Translations under genes and position numbers: made by a program | Assembly (NCBI RefSeq): GCF_002321025.1 | Contig: NZ_DCLL01000053.1 | Coordinates: 62,001-126,000 of the forward strand | Origin: Acinetobacter lwoffii | Lineage (GTDB): Bacteria > Pseudomonadota > Gammaproteobacteria > Pseudomonadales > Moraxellaceae | Length of the DNA: 64,000 nucleotides | Direction of reading: 5' to 3' | In this document: piece after piece, positions 38,399 to 47,170 of the stretch | Position numbering within the stretch: the first letter of the stretch is position 1 | Layout of the letters: each line of letters starts with the position of its first letter | Notes under the pieces: model-generated | Databases searched by the model: none | What the model saw: only the letters and a program-made list of their open reading frames with translations | Told to the model about the DNA's origin: nothing

Positions 38399-39108
38399 GC
38401 GTCCAGCTGCCAATCTATAGGCTCAATGCCATGTTGTTTGAGGTAATTATTCGATTTCGAAAATACTTTACAACCAAAAAAACCACCACGGTTTGCGGCC
38501 AAAGGCGATGGATGTGCTGCCTTTAACACGAGATGCTTGTCTTGATTAATGCGCTGTCCTTTACGCTGTGCGTATGCGCCCCAAAGAATAAAGACAATAT
38601 GTTCACGCTGTTCATTTAATACATCAATGACGTGATCGGTAAATTCTTCCCAACCGCGCTTTTGATGCGAAGTCGGCTGACCTGCTTCTACGGTCAGTAC
38701 TGCATTTAACAGAAGCACACCCTGCTCTGCCCAATGCGTCAAGTCACCATGCTTCGGTCTTTCAACCCCAACATCAGCATGTAACTCATGAAAAATATTA
38801 CGCAAAGATGGTGGTAATGCAACTCCCTTTTGCACGGAAAAGCTTAATCCATGCGCCTGATTTGGGCCATGATAAGGATCTTGCCCCAAAATTACCACTT
38901 TTACCCGATCTAGCGGCGTGGTATTTAACGCATTAAAAATCAGATGATTGGGAGGATAAATGATTTTATCTGCTTTTTTTTCTTCAACGAGAAATGCTTT
39001 TAATTCATCCATTTTTGGACTGAGCAAAAATTCACTCAATCCATATTTCCAGCTTTCATCCAACTGAACTTTATTCAGCTTGGCCAGTTGCTGTTCATTT
39101 AAAGACAT
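38395..39108 (-). CDS. ung: Uracil-DNA glycosylase
   Basis: Removes uracil from DNA, the first step of base excision repair. The water-activating loop is GQDPYHG with catalytic D77, and the leucine-intercalation loop HPSPLAANRGGFFGC carries the conserved His near residue 200. The length of 237 residues is normal for family 1. Its stop overlaps the start of the downstream hydrolase gene. Confidence 0.97.
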   Translation of the reverse strand: MSLNEQQLAKLNKVQLDESWKYGLSEFLLSPKMDELKAFLVEEKKADKIIYPPNHLIFNALNTTPLDRVKVVILGQDPYHGPNQAHGLSFSVQKGVALPPSLRNIFHELHADVGVERPKHGDLTHWAEQGVLLLNAVLTVEAGQPTSHQKRGWEEFTDHVIDVLNEQREHIVFILWGAYAQRKGQRINQDKHLVLKAAHPSPLAANRGGFFGCKVFSKSNNYLKQHGIEPIDWQLDA

Positions 39109-39154
39109 TCTTCAATCCTAAATCTATGTCAATGGATTTAAAGTCACGCAGACT

Positions 39155-39751
39155 TTAAATCTGTACCTGTAAATCTACTGTAGGGTTATGAAATGGTGTG
39201 CCCTGTTTGAGCTTGGCAAACATGTCCGGATCTGTCCATTCAGCCTGCACTTGTTCAGAGAACTCAAGTTGCTCCAGACTAAGGATGCCCATTTGTTCAT
39301 TTTGAATATCTTCTAAAAAGCTTTGTGCATAGCCGGTGTCGGTTTCATGCACAATCACAGAATAGACTTCGACATCGCCTTCACCATTTTGAGTCACGGT
39401 CGATGCCAGCACCTGCTGTGCCAGAAAGAAGAAAATACGTGAAAACTGTTCTGCTGATGGCGATACCGGCAAAGACACCCAGCGCGCACTGAAATTCTTG
39501 CAGGCCTGAATATATTCCGGATCGTCATTTTGCCAAAAGCAGATGGCATGATCGAAAGAATCAAAGAAATCCTTAATCACACCTTTAAGCAGACCAAAGT
39601 CATAGACCATTTGACCATGATCTAGCTTCGAGGCTTTTAGCAATAACTCGACTTTATAACTATGGCCATGGATCGAACGCTTACAGCGATCTGACGTGCA
39701 GTTACGCACAATATGAGCATTCTCAAACTTAAATAACTTACGAATTAACAT
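39155..39751 (-). CDS. 6-carboxytetrahydropterin synthase-like protein (QueD family)
   Basis: The 198-residue protein has the QueD/PTPS fold with metal-binding H13, H28 and H30 (FENAH, IHGHS) and the catalytic-type Cys23 in CKRSIHGH. QueD makes the carboxytetrahydropterin precursor of queuosine. It is longer than E. coli QueD (about 120 residues), with an insert of roughly 70 residues after the KVELL strand region and a C-terminal extension, so it may be a different member of the family. ATG 39751 has no clear ribosome-binding site; the frame opens earlier only with TTG. Confidence 0.75.
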   Translation of the reverse strand: MLIRKLFKFENAHIVRNCTSDRCKRSIHGHSYKVELLLKASKLDHGQMVYDFGLLKGVIKDFFDSFDHAICFWQNDDPEYIQACKNFSARWVSLPVSPSAEQFSRIFFFLAQQVLASTVTQNGEGDVEVYSVIVHETDTGYAQSFLEDIQNEQMGILSLEQLEFSEQVQAEWTDPDMFAKLKQGTPFHNPTVDLQVQI

Positions 39752-39903
39752 ATGCCGTAATGTCGTCAAAAAATAGGTGAATTAATTTTGATTATAAAGC
39801 AAAAGTAAAGCTTTGAGGATTAATTTTGCTGTTTAGCATGATAGGGAAAAGGCATCAGCCCGGCATTTGCGCTTATCCAGCCTGTACAATTCATGAGCTA
39901 AAA

Positions 39904-40875
39904 TTAAAATGGCGCCATGCTACGATAGGCTACATAAACCTGTTTGTCCTGACGAACCAGATCACTGCTGAATTGGCGCTTACGCTCACTTAAAACCACT
40001 TCGATTCGGGCTTTAAAATAATTGGATTGAACCCCAAGCAGGCTGTTAAATAGATTACGCTTATCCGCATCAACCTGAGCGAAAGGCTCGAGTGACCACA
40101 AATCAGATACATTGGAAAAATACTCCAAATTGGCCTGACGCTGATCCAGCAATTGCTGCACCGCATTCACATCCAGCTTTTCATCTATACTCGCCAAAAG
40201 AAAAGCTGAAGCCGTATTAATATTGACCGGACTCTCCTGCACCGGTGCAGTACTCAGATAAGGTGCTATCAACTTATATTTATTCTCTTCAAAACCGCGT
40301 ACCAGCTTTAATTCTTCCACGCTATGAAATTTTGCATTCGGCGGCAAAGCAGCATTGGGCAAGCCTTGATAATAGTTAGATTCGGCGCCCATACCTCCAC
40401 TGACCAGCTCATCTGCATCCTGCCAGTCAATGACTGCTTCACTCAGCTGTGCCGGCAAACCGGCACGTTTTAGAATCAGCTCGAACCATGCCTTGGCATT
40501 TTCATTCACCGTACCTTCGGCGGTGATCAGGCTATTTAAATTAAACTTTCCCGATTCATCCTGCACAATTCCGGAGACATAACCGTCATCTACCGGAAAA
40601 GCCGGCATGGGTTGCGCCCAGGTTTCCTGCAGATGGTCGACCTCTGCAGCATTTTCAGCATCATCGACCAGCAATTCAGAAAAAAAGGCCTCGGCACTTT
40701 TGGCATACATGAGAGACTGGTTTTGTCGCATTAAATAAGCAGTGCTTTCAGCAGTTGCAGCCTGACGCTGGGCAATCGTGGCAGCCAAAATAGTCGCTAG
40801 CGCTACCATCACCAGAATGGTAATCAGTGCAATGCCCTGCTGCTGCTTGATCATGATCGCTTTATTCATTTTCAT
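39904..40875 (-). CDS. gspK: Type II secretion minor pseudopilin GspK
   Basis: Large minor pseudopilin that sits at the tip of the T2SS pseudopilus. The prepilin leader ends after G14 (KQQQG), followed by a hydrophobic helix IALITILVMVALATI; it lacks the Glu at +5, as is normal for GspK. The 323-residue length and the helix-hairpin region with INTAS also fit. Start ATG 40875 follows the gspJ stop by six bases. The order H-I-J-K matches the Gsp minor-pseudopilin block. Acinetobacter uses this system to secrete lipases. Confidence 0.93.
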   Translation of the reverse strand: MKMNKAIMIKQQQGIALITILVMVALATILAATIAQRQAATAESTAYLMRQNQSLMYAKSAEAFFSELLVDDAENAAEVDHLQETWAQPMPAFPVDDGYVSGIVQDESGKFNLNSLITAEGTVNENAKAWFELILKRAGLPAQLSEAVIDWQDADELVSGGMGAESNYYQGLPNAALPPNAKFHSVEELKLVRGFEENKYKLIAPYLSTAPVQESPVNINTASAFLLASIDEKLDVNAVQQLLDQRQANLEYFSNVSDLWSLEPFAQVDADKRNLFNSLLGVQSNYFKARIEVVLSERKRQFSSDLVRQDKQVYVAYRSMAPF

Positions 40876-40881
40876 TTCTTA

Positions 40882-41523
40882 TTATTCTGAGCTGGGTTGA
40901 CCGGTGTTCTGAGTATCAAGCAAAAAGTCCGTATTTAATAAACTGAACATCCATTCATAGCTAACGCCATTCACGGTTAAATTGATTTTAATCCCTTTAG
41001 GCAAACGCTGTTTATGCTCTAACAGATTCAGATCAGCAGAAGCATCTGGCCATTGCGTGAGCTCATTCGGATTGAGTACGACGATCTGGAATTGTTCTAC
41101 TTCCGACAATAAAACACTGGATTCTGGCTGATCTTGACCTGTCTGATTCAGATTCCGGTATTTCAGGCGATAAAGCTTCTGCTCATCGGCTCGATACTGA
41201 TATTCAATGCGCTCATCTGGGGAAATCCCTTCTTCCAAAGGATCAGTTACCCCGGTTTTACTGAAATTAAAGCGTCCGTTCTGCAGCACTAGAGCCGGTT
41301 GAATATCCCCATTGATGTTGGCCGTTAAGGGGACTGTCTGTACGGTATCTCGCAGAATCTGCTGATAGGTTTGTTGTAACTGACCTAGACGCTGTTCATG
41401 AATCACATTCTGATCTTTAGTTTTGACAATATAATCAAAAACTTTCCAGCCCAAAGCAGACAGCACCGCAAAGATTGCAATGGCAACCAATAATTCGACC
41501 AGGGTAAATCCTTTAGGCTTCAT
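40882..41523 (-). CDS. gspJ: Type II secretion minor pseudopilin GspJ
   Basis: Minor pseudopilin of 213 residues. The short leader MKPKG is cut before FTLVELLVAIAIFAVL, with the standard +5 Glu, and the following helix starts the pilin fold. The ATG overlaps the gspI stop by four bases (ATGA), typical of coupled translation in this operon. GspJ, with GspI and GspK, forms the tip complex of the T2SS. Confidence 0.93.
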   Translation of the reverse strand: MKPKGFTLVELLVAIAIFAVLSALGWKVFDYIVKTKDQNVIHEQRLGQLQQTYQQILRDTVQTVPLTANINGDIQPALVLQNGRFNFSKTGVTDPLEEGISPDERIEYQYRADEQKLYRLKYRNLNQTGQDQPESSVLLSEVEQFQIVVLNPNELTQWPDASADLNLLEHKQRLPKGIKINLTVNGVSYEWMFSLLNTDFLLDTQNTGQPSSE

Positions 41524-42029
41524 GGCGTATTGTTCATGCGATGATTAAAGAACATCAAGCTGCTGATCCCGGATGCAACCTGGCCAGTATCCGGATTCAC
41601 TAGACTGACCTGTAGTTCAATACGCTGCACATTGGGACTGATCGTCGGTTCACTGCGCTTGTCAATTTGCCAGGTTTCGCCTTGCTGGGTCAGCTGTTTG
41701 GAGGCCGTACCATCCATCCATTGCTGATTGATTTCCATTTGAGCCACTTCGTTCAGGGCAATAAACTGTGCTTTGGTGCGCAGAATGGCATTCGAGGTTG
41801 ACTGGGTATATTGCATTGCAACTTTGGTCAAGGTCATGGCTGCGGTCGCAAAAATTGCCAAGGCCACCATGACTTCCAACAAGGTAAAACCTGAGCGAGG
41901 ATAAATGAAACAACGTTTCGTCCGAGCGCAAGATAACGAACTCTGTTCAGAGTGCACACGATTAAGCCGAGTAATACTCGGCCTGATAGCACCAAATCCA
42001 GTATTCTGCTTGAAATATCTAGATTTCAT
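41520..42029 (-). CDS. gspI: Type II secretion minor pseudopilin GspI with an abnormally long leader
   Basis: Minor pseudopilin, 169 residues from ATG 42029. The mature part begins FTLLEVMVALAIFA and resembles Acinetobacter GspI throughout. GspI leaders are normally 5-10 residues, but here the leader is 47 residues long, because a 41-codon palindromic block (41895-42017) sits between MKSR and SGF. The cleavage-site context RSG-FTLLEV is intact. The frame opens earlier with a non-ATG start at 42074, but ATG 42029 has GGGTAAAATC upstream. No other ATG exists before the mature start; a GTG lies at 41957 without a ribosome-binding site. The effect on secretion is not known. Confidence 0.85.
   Translation of the reverse strand: MKSRYFKQNTGFGAIRPSITRLNRVHSEQSSLSCARTKRCFIYPRSGFTLLEVMVALAIFATAAMTLTKVAMQYTQSTSNAILRTKAQFIALNEVAQMEINQQWMDGTASKQLTQQGETWQIDKRSEPTISPNVQRIELQVSLVNPDTGQVASGISSLMFFNHRMNNTP
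41895..42017. repeat. 123-bp in-frame palindromic insertion inside gspI
   Basis: This block has no place in an ordinary GspI leader. It holds three adjacent inverted repeats: GAAAC-AAC-GTTTC (41907-41919), ACTCTG-TT-CAGAGT (41940-41953) and GCCGAGTA-A-TACTCGGC (41966-41982). Its length is a multiple of three and it has no stop in the gspI frame, so it adds 41 residues including two Cys. The structure resembles REP/BIME-type or Rickettsia-type palindromic elements that enter coding genes. I see no second copy in the window. Confidence 0.65.
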
Positions 42030-42570
42030 TGATTTTACCCAGATGATCAATCTCAATCGCAGCACCCACTTCACGGTCTTCTAAAAAGAACTGAATCCGC
42101 ACCGGCTTGACTTCACCATTGCCGAGCCAGATCAATTGAGGTGAATTTGCCTGAGTCAGGTCACGGTTTTGTGCCCTGGCGTAACGCTGCTGTTCCAGTG
42201 CCTGAATCTGAAAGGAAACATGATCAGGCAAACTACGCAATTTAAAATCTACATAACTTTGCCATTTCTCATTTTGCAGGTTCTGTTCAGTCTGCGCTGC
42301 TGAACGATATTCTATAATTCCATAGCGAAATGGCGTGACATCTGTCGCTGATTGAACGTCAAGCGCAAGTATTCTGGACTGGTCATTGGCCTCGCGTAGA
42401 ACCCGTTGTAAGTCCACCAATAAAATTTCACGCGCCTGCATCGCTTTGCGCTGATCGACACCACTAGTATTGAGCAGCACTAGTGACGCCATAATCCCCA
42501 TAATCACAATCACCACCATCAATTCGATTAAGGTAAAGCCACGAACTGCACTGTGAGGTGATCTAATCAT
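42019..42570 (-). CDS. gspH: Type II secretion minor pseudopilin GspH
   Basis: Minor pseudopilin of 183 residues. The leader ends after G11 (SAVRG), followed by FTLIELMVVIVIMGIMASLV with the +5 Glu, the usual type IV prepilin N-terminus. The C-terminal domain (AAIEIDHLGKINEI) matches GspH. Its stop overlaps the beginning of gspI by 11 bases. It is the first gene of the gsp block here; a TetR gene ends ten bases upstream on the same strand. Confidence 0.9.
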   Translation of the reverse strand: MIRSPHSAVRGFTLIELMVVIVIMGIMASLVLLNTSGVDQRKAMQAREILLVDLQRVLREANDQSRILALDVQSATDVTPFRYGIIEYRSAAQTEQNLQNEKWQSYVDFKLRSLPDHVSFQIQALEQQRYARAQNRDLTQANSPQLIWLGNGEVKPVRIQFFLEDREVGAAIEIDHLGKINEI

Positions 42571-42579
42571 AGGACGACC

Positions 42580-43194
42580 TTAGGCAAGCTGCTCTGCAGA
42601 ATGAACCTGCTTAGGCAAAGCTAGTGCCTGATCGATATAGGCCACACGTAAGGTATCGCGCGAACCCAAATAACGCTGATAGAAACTGGAATTGAGAATT
42701 GCCGCAGCACCATGGGTCAGCGACCAGATCGAAGCCAGATAATCACGTACCGACATGCGGCTGTTGATCGATGCCAGATAAGTTTCTGTCATACGGATAA
42801 TCAGGCGTAAGCGCTGTTTGCGCACCTGATAAAGTTCGCTAAACAGGTGCTGGATTCCAACCCCAGTCGTCGACAGGCGTTCTTCAATTTGATGAAACAG
42901 CACAGTACGTTCAGGATGATGCAAATGATGCAGCATAAAGAAGGCCAGATGTTCAGGAAAGGCTTTATCGCTATCCTGAATCATTTCCAGCAACATGCCC
43001 TCATTACGGATAATCAGCAGCATGTACAGCTCATCTTTACTCTGAAAATGTTTATAAAGTGTCCCTTTGGCCAGATCAAGCTCGGCAGCCAGCGCATCTA
43101 GCGTCATTCCTGCTTCACCATTTTCCAACAGGAGCTGTTCTGCAACTTGAAAAATCAAGGTTTCTCTTGCTCGAAACTGAGCCTGACGATCCAT
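42580..43194 (-). CDS. TetR/AcrR-family regulator
   Basis: The 204-residue protein has the TetR helix-turn-helix near residues 10-55 (LDALAAELDLAKGTLYKHFQSKDEL) and a mainly helical ligand domain. The RARETLIFQVAEQLL start is typical of the fatty-acid or stress-related TetR group. ATG 43194 follows AGGG; an in-frame GTG two codons upstream (43200) is an alternative start. It precedes the gsp genes by ten bases on the same strand and could be co-transcribed with them, although regulators rarely control their own secretion apparatus. The ligand is unknown. Confidence 0.85.
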   Translation of the reverse strand: MDRQAQFRARETLIFQVAEQLLLENGEAGMTLDALAAELDLAKGTLYKHFQSKDELYMLLIIRNEGMLLEMIQDSDKAFPEHLAFFMLHHLHHPERTVLFHQIEERLSTTGVGIQHLFSELYQVRKQRLRLIIRMTETYLASINSRMSVRDYLASIWSLTHGAAAILNSSFYQRYLGSRDTLRVAYIDQALALPKQVHSAEQLA

Positions 43195-43235
43195 CTTCAC
43201 CCTATAAACTCTCTTTGTACTTTATATAACTTTAT

Positions 43236-44009
43236 TTACTTTAAATTCAGAAGATTTTCAAAGTTCTGCTTTGTGATAAAAGCCATTTCTTCTAGCGACT
43301 TATCATATACATCGCAAAGCGCTTTGGCTACATAAGGAACGTATTTAGGCTCATTAGATTTGCCACGATACGGCATTGGCGCAAGATAAGGACTATCGGT
43401 TTCAATCAGCACACGATCCAGCGGAACCTGTTTGGCGACATCACGCAGATCCTGCGCATTTTTAAAGGAAACAATGCCGGAAAATGAAACATAATAGCCG
43501 CAGTCCAGTACCGCTTTGGCGGTTTCCCAGTCTTCGGTAAAACAATGCAAAATCCCGTGAGTCGATTTTTCCGCGCGGATAATATCAACGGTATCATGCT
43601 TGGCGGAACGGGTATGAACAACTACAGGTTTTTTGGTGATTTGTGACGCATGAATATGCCGGGCGAAACAGGCCTTTTGCTCTGCAATAAAATCGGTACT
43701 GTGATAATAATCAAGACCGGTTTCACCGAGCGCCCAGACTTTCTCCGGTTGCGCCAGTTCGACCAGATATTCAGTCGTGGCACGCGCCATGGTTGCAGCA
43801 TCTTCGCAAGGATGTACGCCAACGGTATATCCGACATCTGCATGACGCGCGGCAATTTTGGCCAGCTCGATATGATCATCCAGATCGACCGAGATACTCA
43901 TGAATTTGGAAACACCGGCTTCACGAGCCTGAGCCAATGCCTGATCCAGATCACCATGATATGGTGTCAAATCAAGCAGGGTTAAATGACAATGAGTATC
44001 TACAAACAC
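43236..44009 (-). CDS. TatD-family metal-dependent hydrolase
   Basis: The 257-residue TIM-barrel protein has the metal-binding His pair at 6 and 8 (DTHCHL), the conserved GETGLDYY (Glu ligand near residue 94) and the DSPYLAP motif near 205. TatD proteins are DNases with 3'-5' exonuclease activity. The gene starts with GTG at 44009, preceded by AGGA seven bases upstream. It is the last of the holB-pilZ-tatD group seen in many gamma-proteobacteria. Confidence 0.92.
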   Translation of the reverse strand: MFVDTHCHLTLLDLTPYHGDLDQALAQAREAGVSKFMSISVDLDDHIELAKIAARHADVGYTVGVHPCEDAATMARATTEYLVELAQPEKVWALGETGLDYYHSTDFIAEQKACFARHIHASQITKKPVVVHTRSAKHDTVDIIRAEKSTHGILHCFTEDWETAKAVLDCGYYVSFSGIVSFKNAQDLRDVAKQVPLDRVLIETDSPYLAPMPYRGKSNEPKYVPYVAKALCDVYDKSLEEMAFITKQNFENLLNLK

Positions 44010-44036
44010 GATGCGTTCCTACCAAGGGTAAATTAA

Positions 44037-44378
44037 CTACATAGTGTAACTTTTACGTCCTTCAGATTTAAGACCTGCAACCAGACGATCTGCTTCATTT
44101 TTAAAATAAACGCCTTTTTCACCGCTTAACTGGATGCCAAAGCCTTGTGGCTTGATGCCATTCTGCTTTTGCGAGACCCAGATGACTTTACCGGTTAAAG
44201 GAATTTTCTGGGTCTGGTCAGGCAAAGTCGTCAATACAAAAACCTCTTCGCCCAGTTTGACCGGCTGCTTGGAAGGAATAAAAAGCCCACCACCCACAAC
44301 ATAAGGCATATAGCTGGCAAACAGTGTTTCAATGTCAGGAATATTGGCCTGAATAATACCGCCCATACGTGGTTGCAT
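44037..44378 (-). CDS. pilZ: Type IV pilus assembly protein PilZ
   Basis: The 113-residue protein matches P. aeruginosa PilZ in length and in blocks such as YMPYVVGGGLFIPSKQ, KLGEEVFVL and the C-terminal SYTM. It has no RxxxR or D/NxSxxG c-di-GMP-binding motif, as in that founding member, which acts with FimX and PilB in pilus assembly. AGGGGA precedes ATG 44378. The gene lies between holB and tatD, the classical position. Confidence 0.92.
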   Translation of the reverse strand: MQPRMGGIIQANIPDIETLFASYMPYVVGGGLFIPSKQPVKLGEEVFVLTTLPDQTQKIPLTGKVIWVSQKQNGIKPQGFGIQLSGEKGVYFKNEADRLVAGLKSEGRKSYTM

Positions 44379-44393
44379 GTGATTTCCCCTTAA

Positions 44394-45374
44394 TTAAAGA
44401 TTCATCAGCTTGATAAACAATTCATCAATAACCAGATTGCTTTGGACATTCTGTTCAAGGAATTGTTTAGCGCGCTGAAAATCTTCATAAATTTTAAAAA
44501 GTGCTTCTAATGAATATTGTTCGGCAAGCACATTGAATTCAAGGTCAATGTTTTTCACCGTCTGATTTAGCTTGACACAAATTAAATCGGACAACAAGTA
44601 TTCAAACATTTGAGCAAAGTCACCAAAATTCAGGTTTTTATTCCATTTGGTCGCAATTGCCATCGGCATATTTTTTTGCATGACCAGTTTTTGCCAGTCT
44701 TGCAGGAATTCCTGACGTAGTGGCAGCCAGGCACTTTGTGCAACCTCTAGTGCCTGTAACGGCATCTGATTGGACAGGTTCATCAATAACTGTTGTTGGC
44801 TAGCACCTGCATCTGGGAGCTGATTCTGGACATAATCGCTAAATTGTTCTGCGGAAATCCGGTCCAAAGCAAAATGCTGCAAACGACTGCGTATAGTCGC
44901 GGGCAATTTTAAATAATGATTCGCCAGTAAAATAATGACCGTATTATCACCGGGTTCTTCCAGTGTTTTGAGTAAGGCATTGGCAGAGGCAATATTCAAG
45001 GCTTCTGCCGGCTCAATCACAATCACGCGCCAGCCATCTACAGTCTGTTGCACAAAAGGCAGCAGATCGCGAATCTTCTCGATCTTGATTTTGGCATTCT
45101 GTTTTTTATTGTCGTCATCGGTACTGATATGCACATAGTTGGGATGGGTATCTGCCTTTAACCATTGACAGCTACTGCATTCACCACATGGCCTGGCAGG
45201 CTGACGATTCAGGCATAACACCCAAGCCAGAAACTGTTGGGTAAACGCTTCTTTACCACAGCCTTTTTTTCCATAAAACAATAAACCATGTCCAAGCTTG
45301 GGAAAGCGCCCGGTCAGGGTTTCCCAAACCTGTTGCTGCCATGGATAGATATGTGCATTGACATCAAAAGGCAT
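44394..45374 (-). CDS. holB: DNA polymerase III delta' subunit
   Basis: Clamp-loader subunit of 326 residues. The nucleotide-binding-like segment GKKGCGKEAF lies near residue 35 and a zinc module C-x2-C-x2-C (CGECSSC) near 64-70. LLKTLEEPGDNTVIIL is the sensor region. HolB opens the sliding clamp loader with the gamma/tau and delta subunits. Its start is 15 bases after the stop of kdsB, and pilZ follows by 15 bases. Confidence 0.94.
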   Translation of the reverse strand: MPFDVNAHIYPWQQQVWETLTGRFPKLGHGLLFYGKKGCGKEAFTQQFLAWVLCLNRQPARPCGECSSCQWLKADTHPNYVHISTDDDNKKQNAKIKIEKIRDLLPFVQQTVDGWRVIVIEPAEALNIASANALLKTLEEPGDNTVIILLANHYLKLPATIRSRLQHFALDRISAEQFSDYVQNQLPDAGASQQQLLMNLSNQMPLQALEVAQSAWLPLRQEFLQDWQKLVMQKNMPMAIATKWNKNLNFGDFAQMFEYLLSDLICVKLNQTVKNIDLEFNVLAEQYSLEALFKIYEDFQRAKQFLEQNVQSNLVIDELFIKLMNL

Positions 45375-45388
45375 GTATTTGACTCTTC

Positions 45389-46150
45389 TTAGGCAAAATG
45401 GGAAAGATCCATCTGATTCAGGCGATCCAGATCTTCCTGAGTATCTACCCCTGGCGGCAAATTGGCTTCAGCCACCGCAATGGCAATACGGTGTCCATTT
45501 TCCAGTACCCGTAACTGTTCTAGAGATTCCAGTTTCTCCAGCACACCCATTTCCCAGGTCACATATTCTTGCAACAGTTTTACCCGATAGGCATATAGAC
45601 CTAAATGACGATAGGCCTGATCATGCAGCTTCGGTTCAGCGAGTTTCGCGCCATCACGGTCATAAGGAATGGTAGCACGGCTAAAATACAGTGCCTGCTG
45701 CTGTTTTGACATTACGACTTTTACAATGCTGTCGCGTTTGAATTCATCCAGTTGATGGATCGGCTCACATAGCGTCGACATGGAAGATTCAGGCTGATCT
45801 TCCAAGAGTTGAGCAACCTGTTTTACCAGTTGCGCTGGCAGTAAAGGTTCATCCCCCTGTACATTGACAATGATGTCATCACTGGCCCAGCCTTTAGTTC
45901 GAGCCACTTCACTCAAGCGGTCTGTGCCTGAAGGATGATCCGCTGAGGTAATCACCACATCAATGCCTTCAGCACGGCAAACGGCTGCAATACGCTCATC
46001 ATCAGTTGCCACACACAGATCGTTAAAACCTTGCACTTTTTTGGCTTGGTCCACTACCCGCAGAATCATGGGACGACCATGAATGTCCAGCAACGGTTTA
46101 CCCGGCAGACGTGAACTGGCGAAACGTGCAGGAATAACAATGTGTTTCAT
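45389..46150 (-). CDS. kdsB: 3-deoxy-manno-octulosonate cytidylyltransferase
   Basis: Activates Kdo as CMP-Kdo for transfer to lipid A. The 253-residue protein begins with the nucleotidyl-transferase signature [15 protein letters not shown] (R/K loop) and contains the [11 protein letters not shown] and YDRDG blocks. It follows lpxK by 12 bases in the exbB-exbD-msbA-lpxK-kdsB order, linking export and synthesis of lipid A precursors. Confidence 0.96.
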   Translation of the reverse strand: MKHIVIPARFASSRLPGKPLLDIHGRPMILRVVDQAKKVQGFNDLCVATDDERIAAVCRAEGIDVVITSADHPSGTDRLSEVARTKGWASDDIIVNVQGDEPLLPAQLVKQVAQLLEDQPESSMSTLCEPIHQLDEFKRDSIVKVVMSKQQQALYFSRATIPYDRDGAKLAEPKLHDQAYRHLGLYAYRVKLLQEYVTWEMGVLEKLESLEQLRVLENGHRIAIAVAEANLPPGVDTQEDLDRLNQMDLSHFA

Positions 46151-46162
46151 AATGAATGAGCC

Positions 46163-47167
46163 TTAAGAAATTTGAATACCGTATTGTTGTAACTGTTGCT
46201 GCAAGACTGTATAGCAGGCTGGCGATAGGACTGCATCGACTGGCACCACCCAGATATCCTGTTTAAAATCTGGATATTGTTTAAGTAGCGCCATAATTTT
46301 TATTGCGTCTTTTTCAGTGGTAATAATCGGATTGTTATCATCGAACTGTAAATCTTCAATGTCATAGTCATGATGGTCTGGAAACTCATGACACTGAAAT
46401 TGTTCTATGCCTAAATTTTGCAAGGTCTGATAAAACCGCTGTGGAAAGCCAATGCCGACTACCGCATAAAAAGCCGCTTGAGGATCAAAGATTTTATTGT
46501 TGTCCTGATTAAGCAAATAAGGCTGTGATGCAGCCAGATGCATATGCAGTTCAGAGCTTGGGTTAGCCGAATGCTCAATTACGGTTCCCGTTTTCAAACG
46601 GGTCACTGGTTCACGTAGATAACCTTCTGGAAGCAGTTTCTGATTACCCAGACCGCGATTATTATCCAGCACAATCCACTCAATCTGGCGATTCAAGGCC
46701 CAATGCTGCAGGCCATCATCACAGATAATCAGATCCAGTTCATGTTTGTGCAGCAATAACTCGATACTTTTCTGCCGGTTGGGACCAACTGCCATCGGCA
46801 CACCTGTTGCCTGTACAATCAAGGCAGGCTCATCTCCGACAATCTCCGGCAAGGTATTAAAGTCGACATAGGCAGGAAATGGACCTTGGCCGCCATAGCC
46901 TCGACTGATCACGCCTACCCGAACATTTTTCTCGGTTAAATAATCCACCAGATGAATCAACAAAGGTGTTTTACCGCTACCACCGACTGTGATGTTACCA
47001 ATTACCATAACGGGAATTGGTGCACTATAACTTTTTTTAATGCCTTTTTGATAAAGCCAGTGATTGCTGACAAACCCCAGGCGATACAACCATGACAAAG
47101 GACGCAGCACCACCAGCCACTTTGCCTGTGCATTCCAAGCATCCTGAATGATTTGTGCCAGTGCCAT
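46163..47167 (-). CDS. lpxK: Tetraacyldisaccharide 4'-kinase
   Basis: Sixth step of lipid A synthesis, adding the 4'-phosphate. The 334-residue membrane-associated P-loop kinase has its Walker A at VGGSGKTPLLIHL near residue 60-72 and the D-G-L-Q-H element (CDDGLQH) near 150. The start ATG 47167 is three bases after the msbA stop, so the two genes are tightly coupled. Confidence 0.95.
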   Translation of the reverse strand: MALAQIIQDAWNAQAKWLVVLRPLSWLYRLGFVSNHWLYQKGIKKSYSAPIPVMVIGNITVGGSGKTPLLIHLVDYLTEKNVRVGVISRGYGGQGPFPAYVDFNTLPEIVGDEPALIVQATGVPMAVGPNRQKSIELLLHKHELDLIICDDGLQHWALNRQIEWIVLDNNRGLGNQKLLPEGYLREPVTRLKTGTVIEHSANPSSELHMHLAASQPYLLNQDNNKIFDPQAAFYAVVGIGFPQRFYQTLQNLGIEQFQCHEFPDHHDYDIEDLQFDDNNPIITTEKDAIKIMALLKQYPDFKQDIWVVPVDAVLSPACYTVLQQQLQQYGIQIS

Positions 47168-47170
47168 AAG

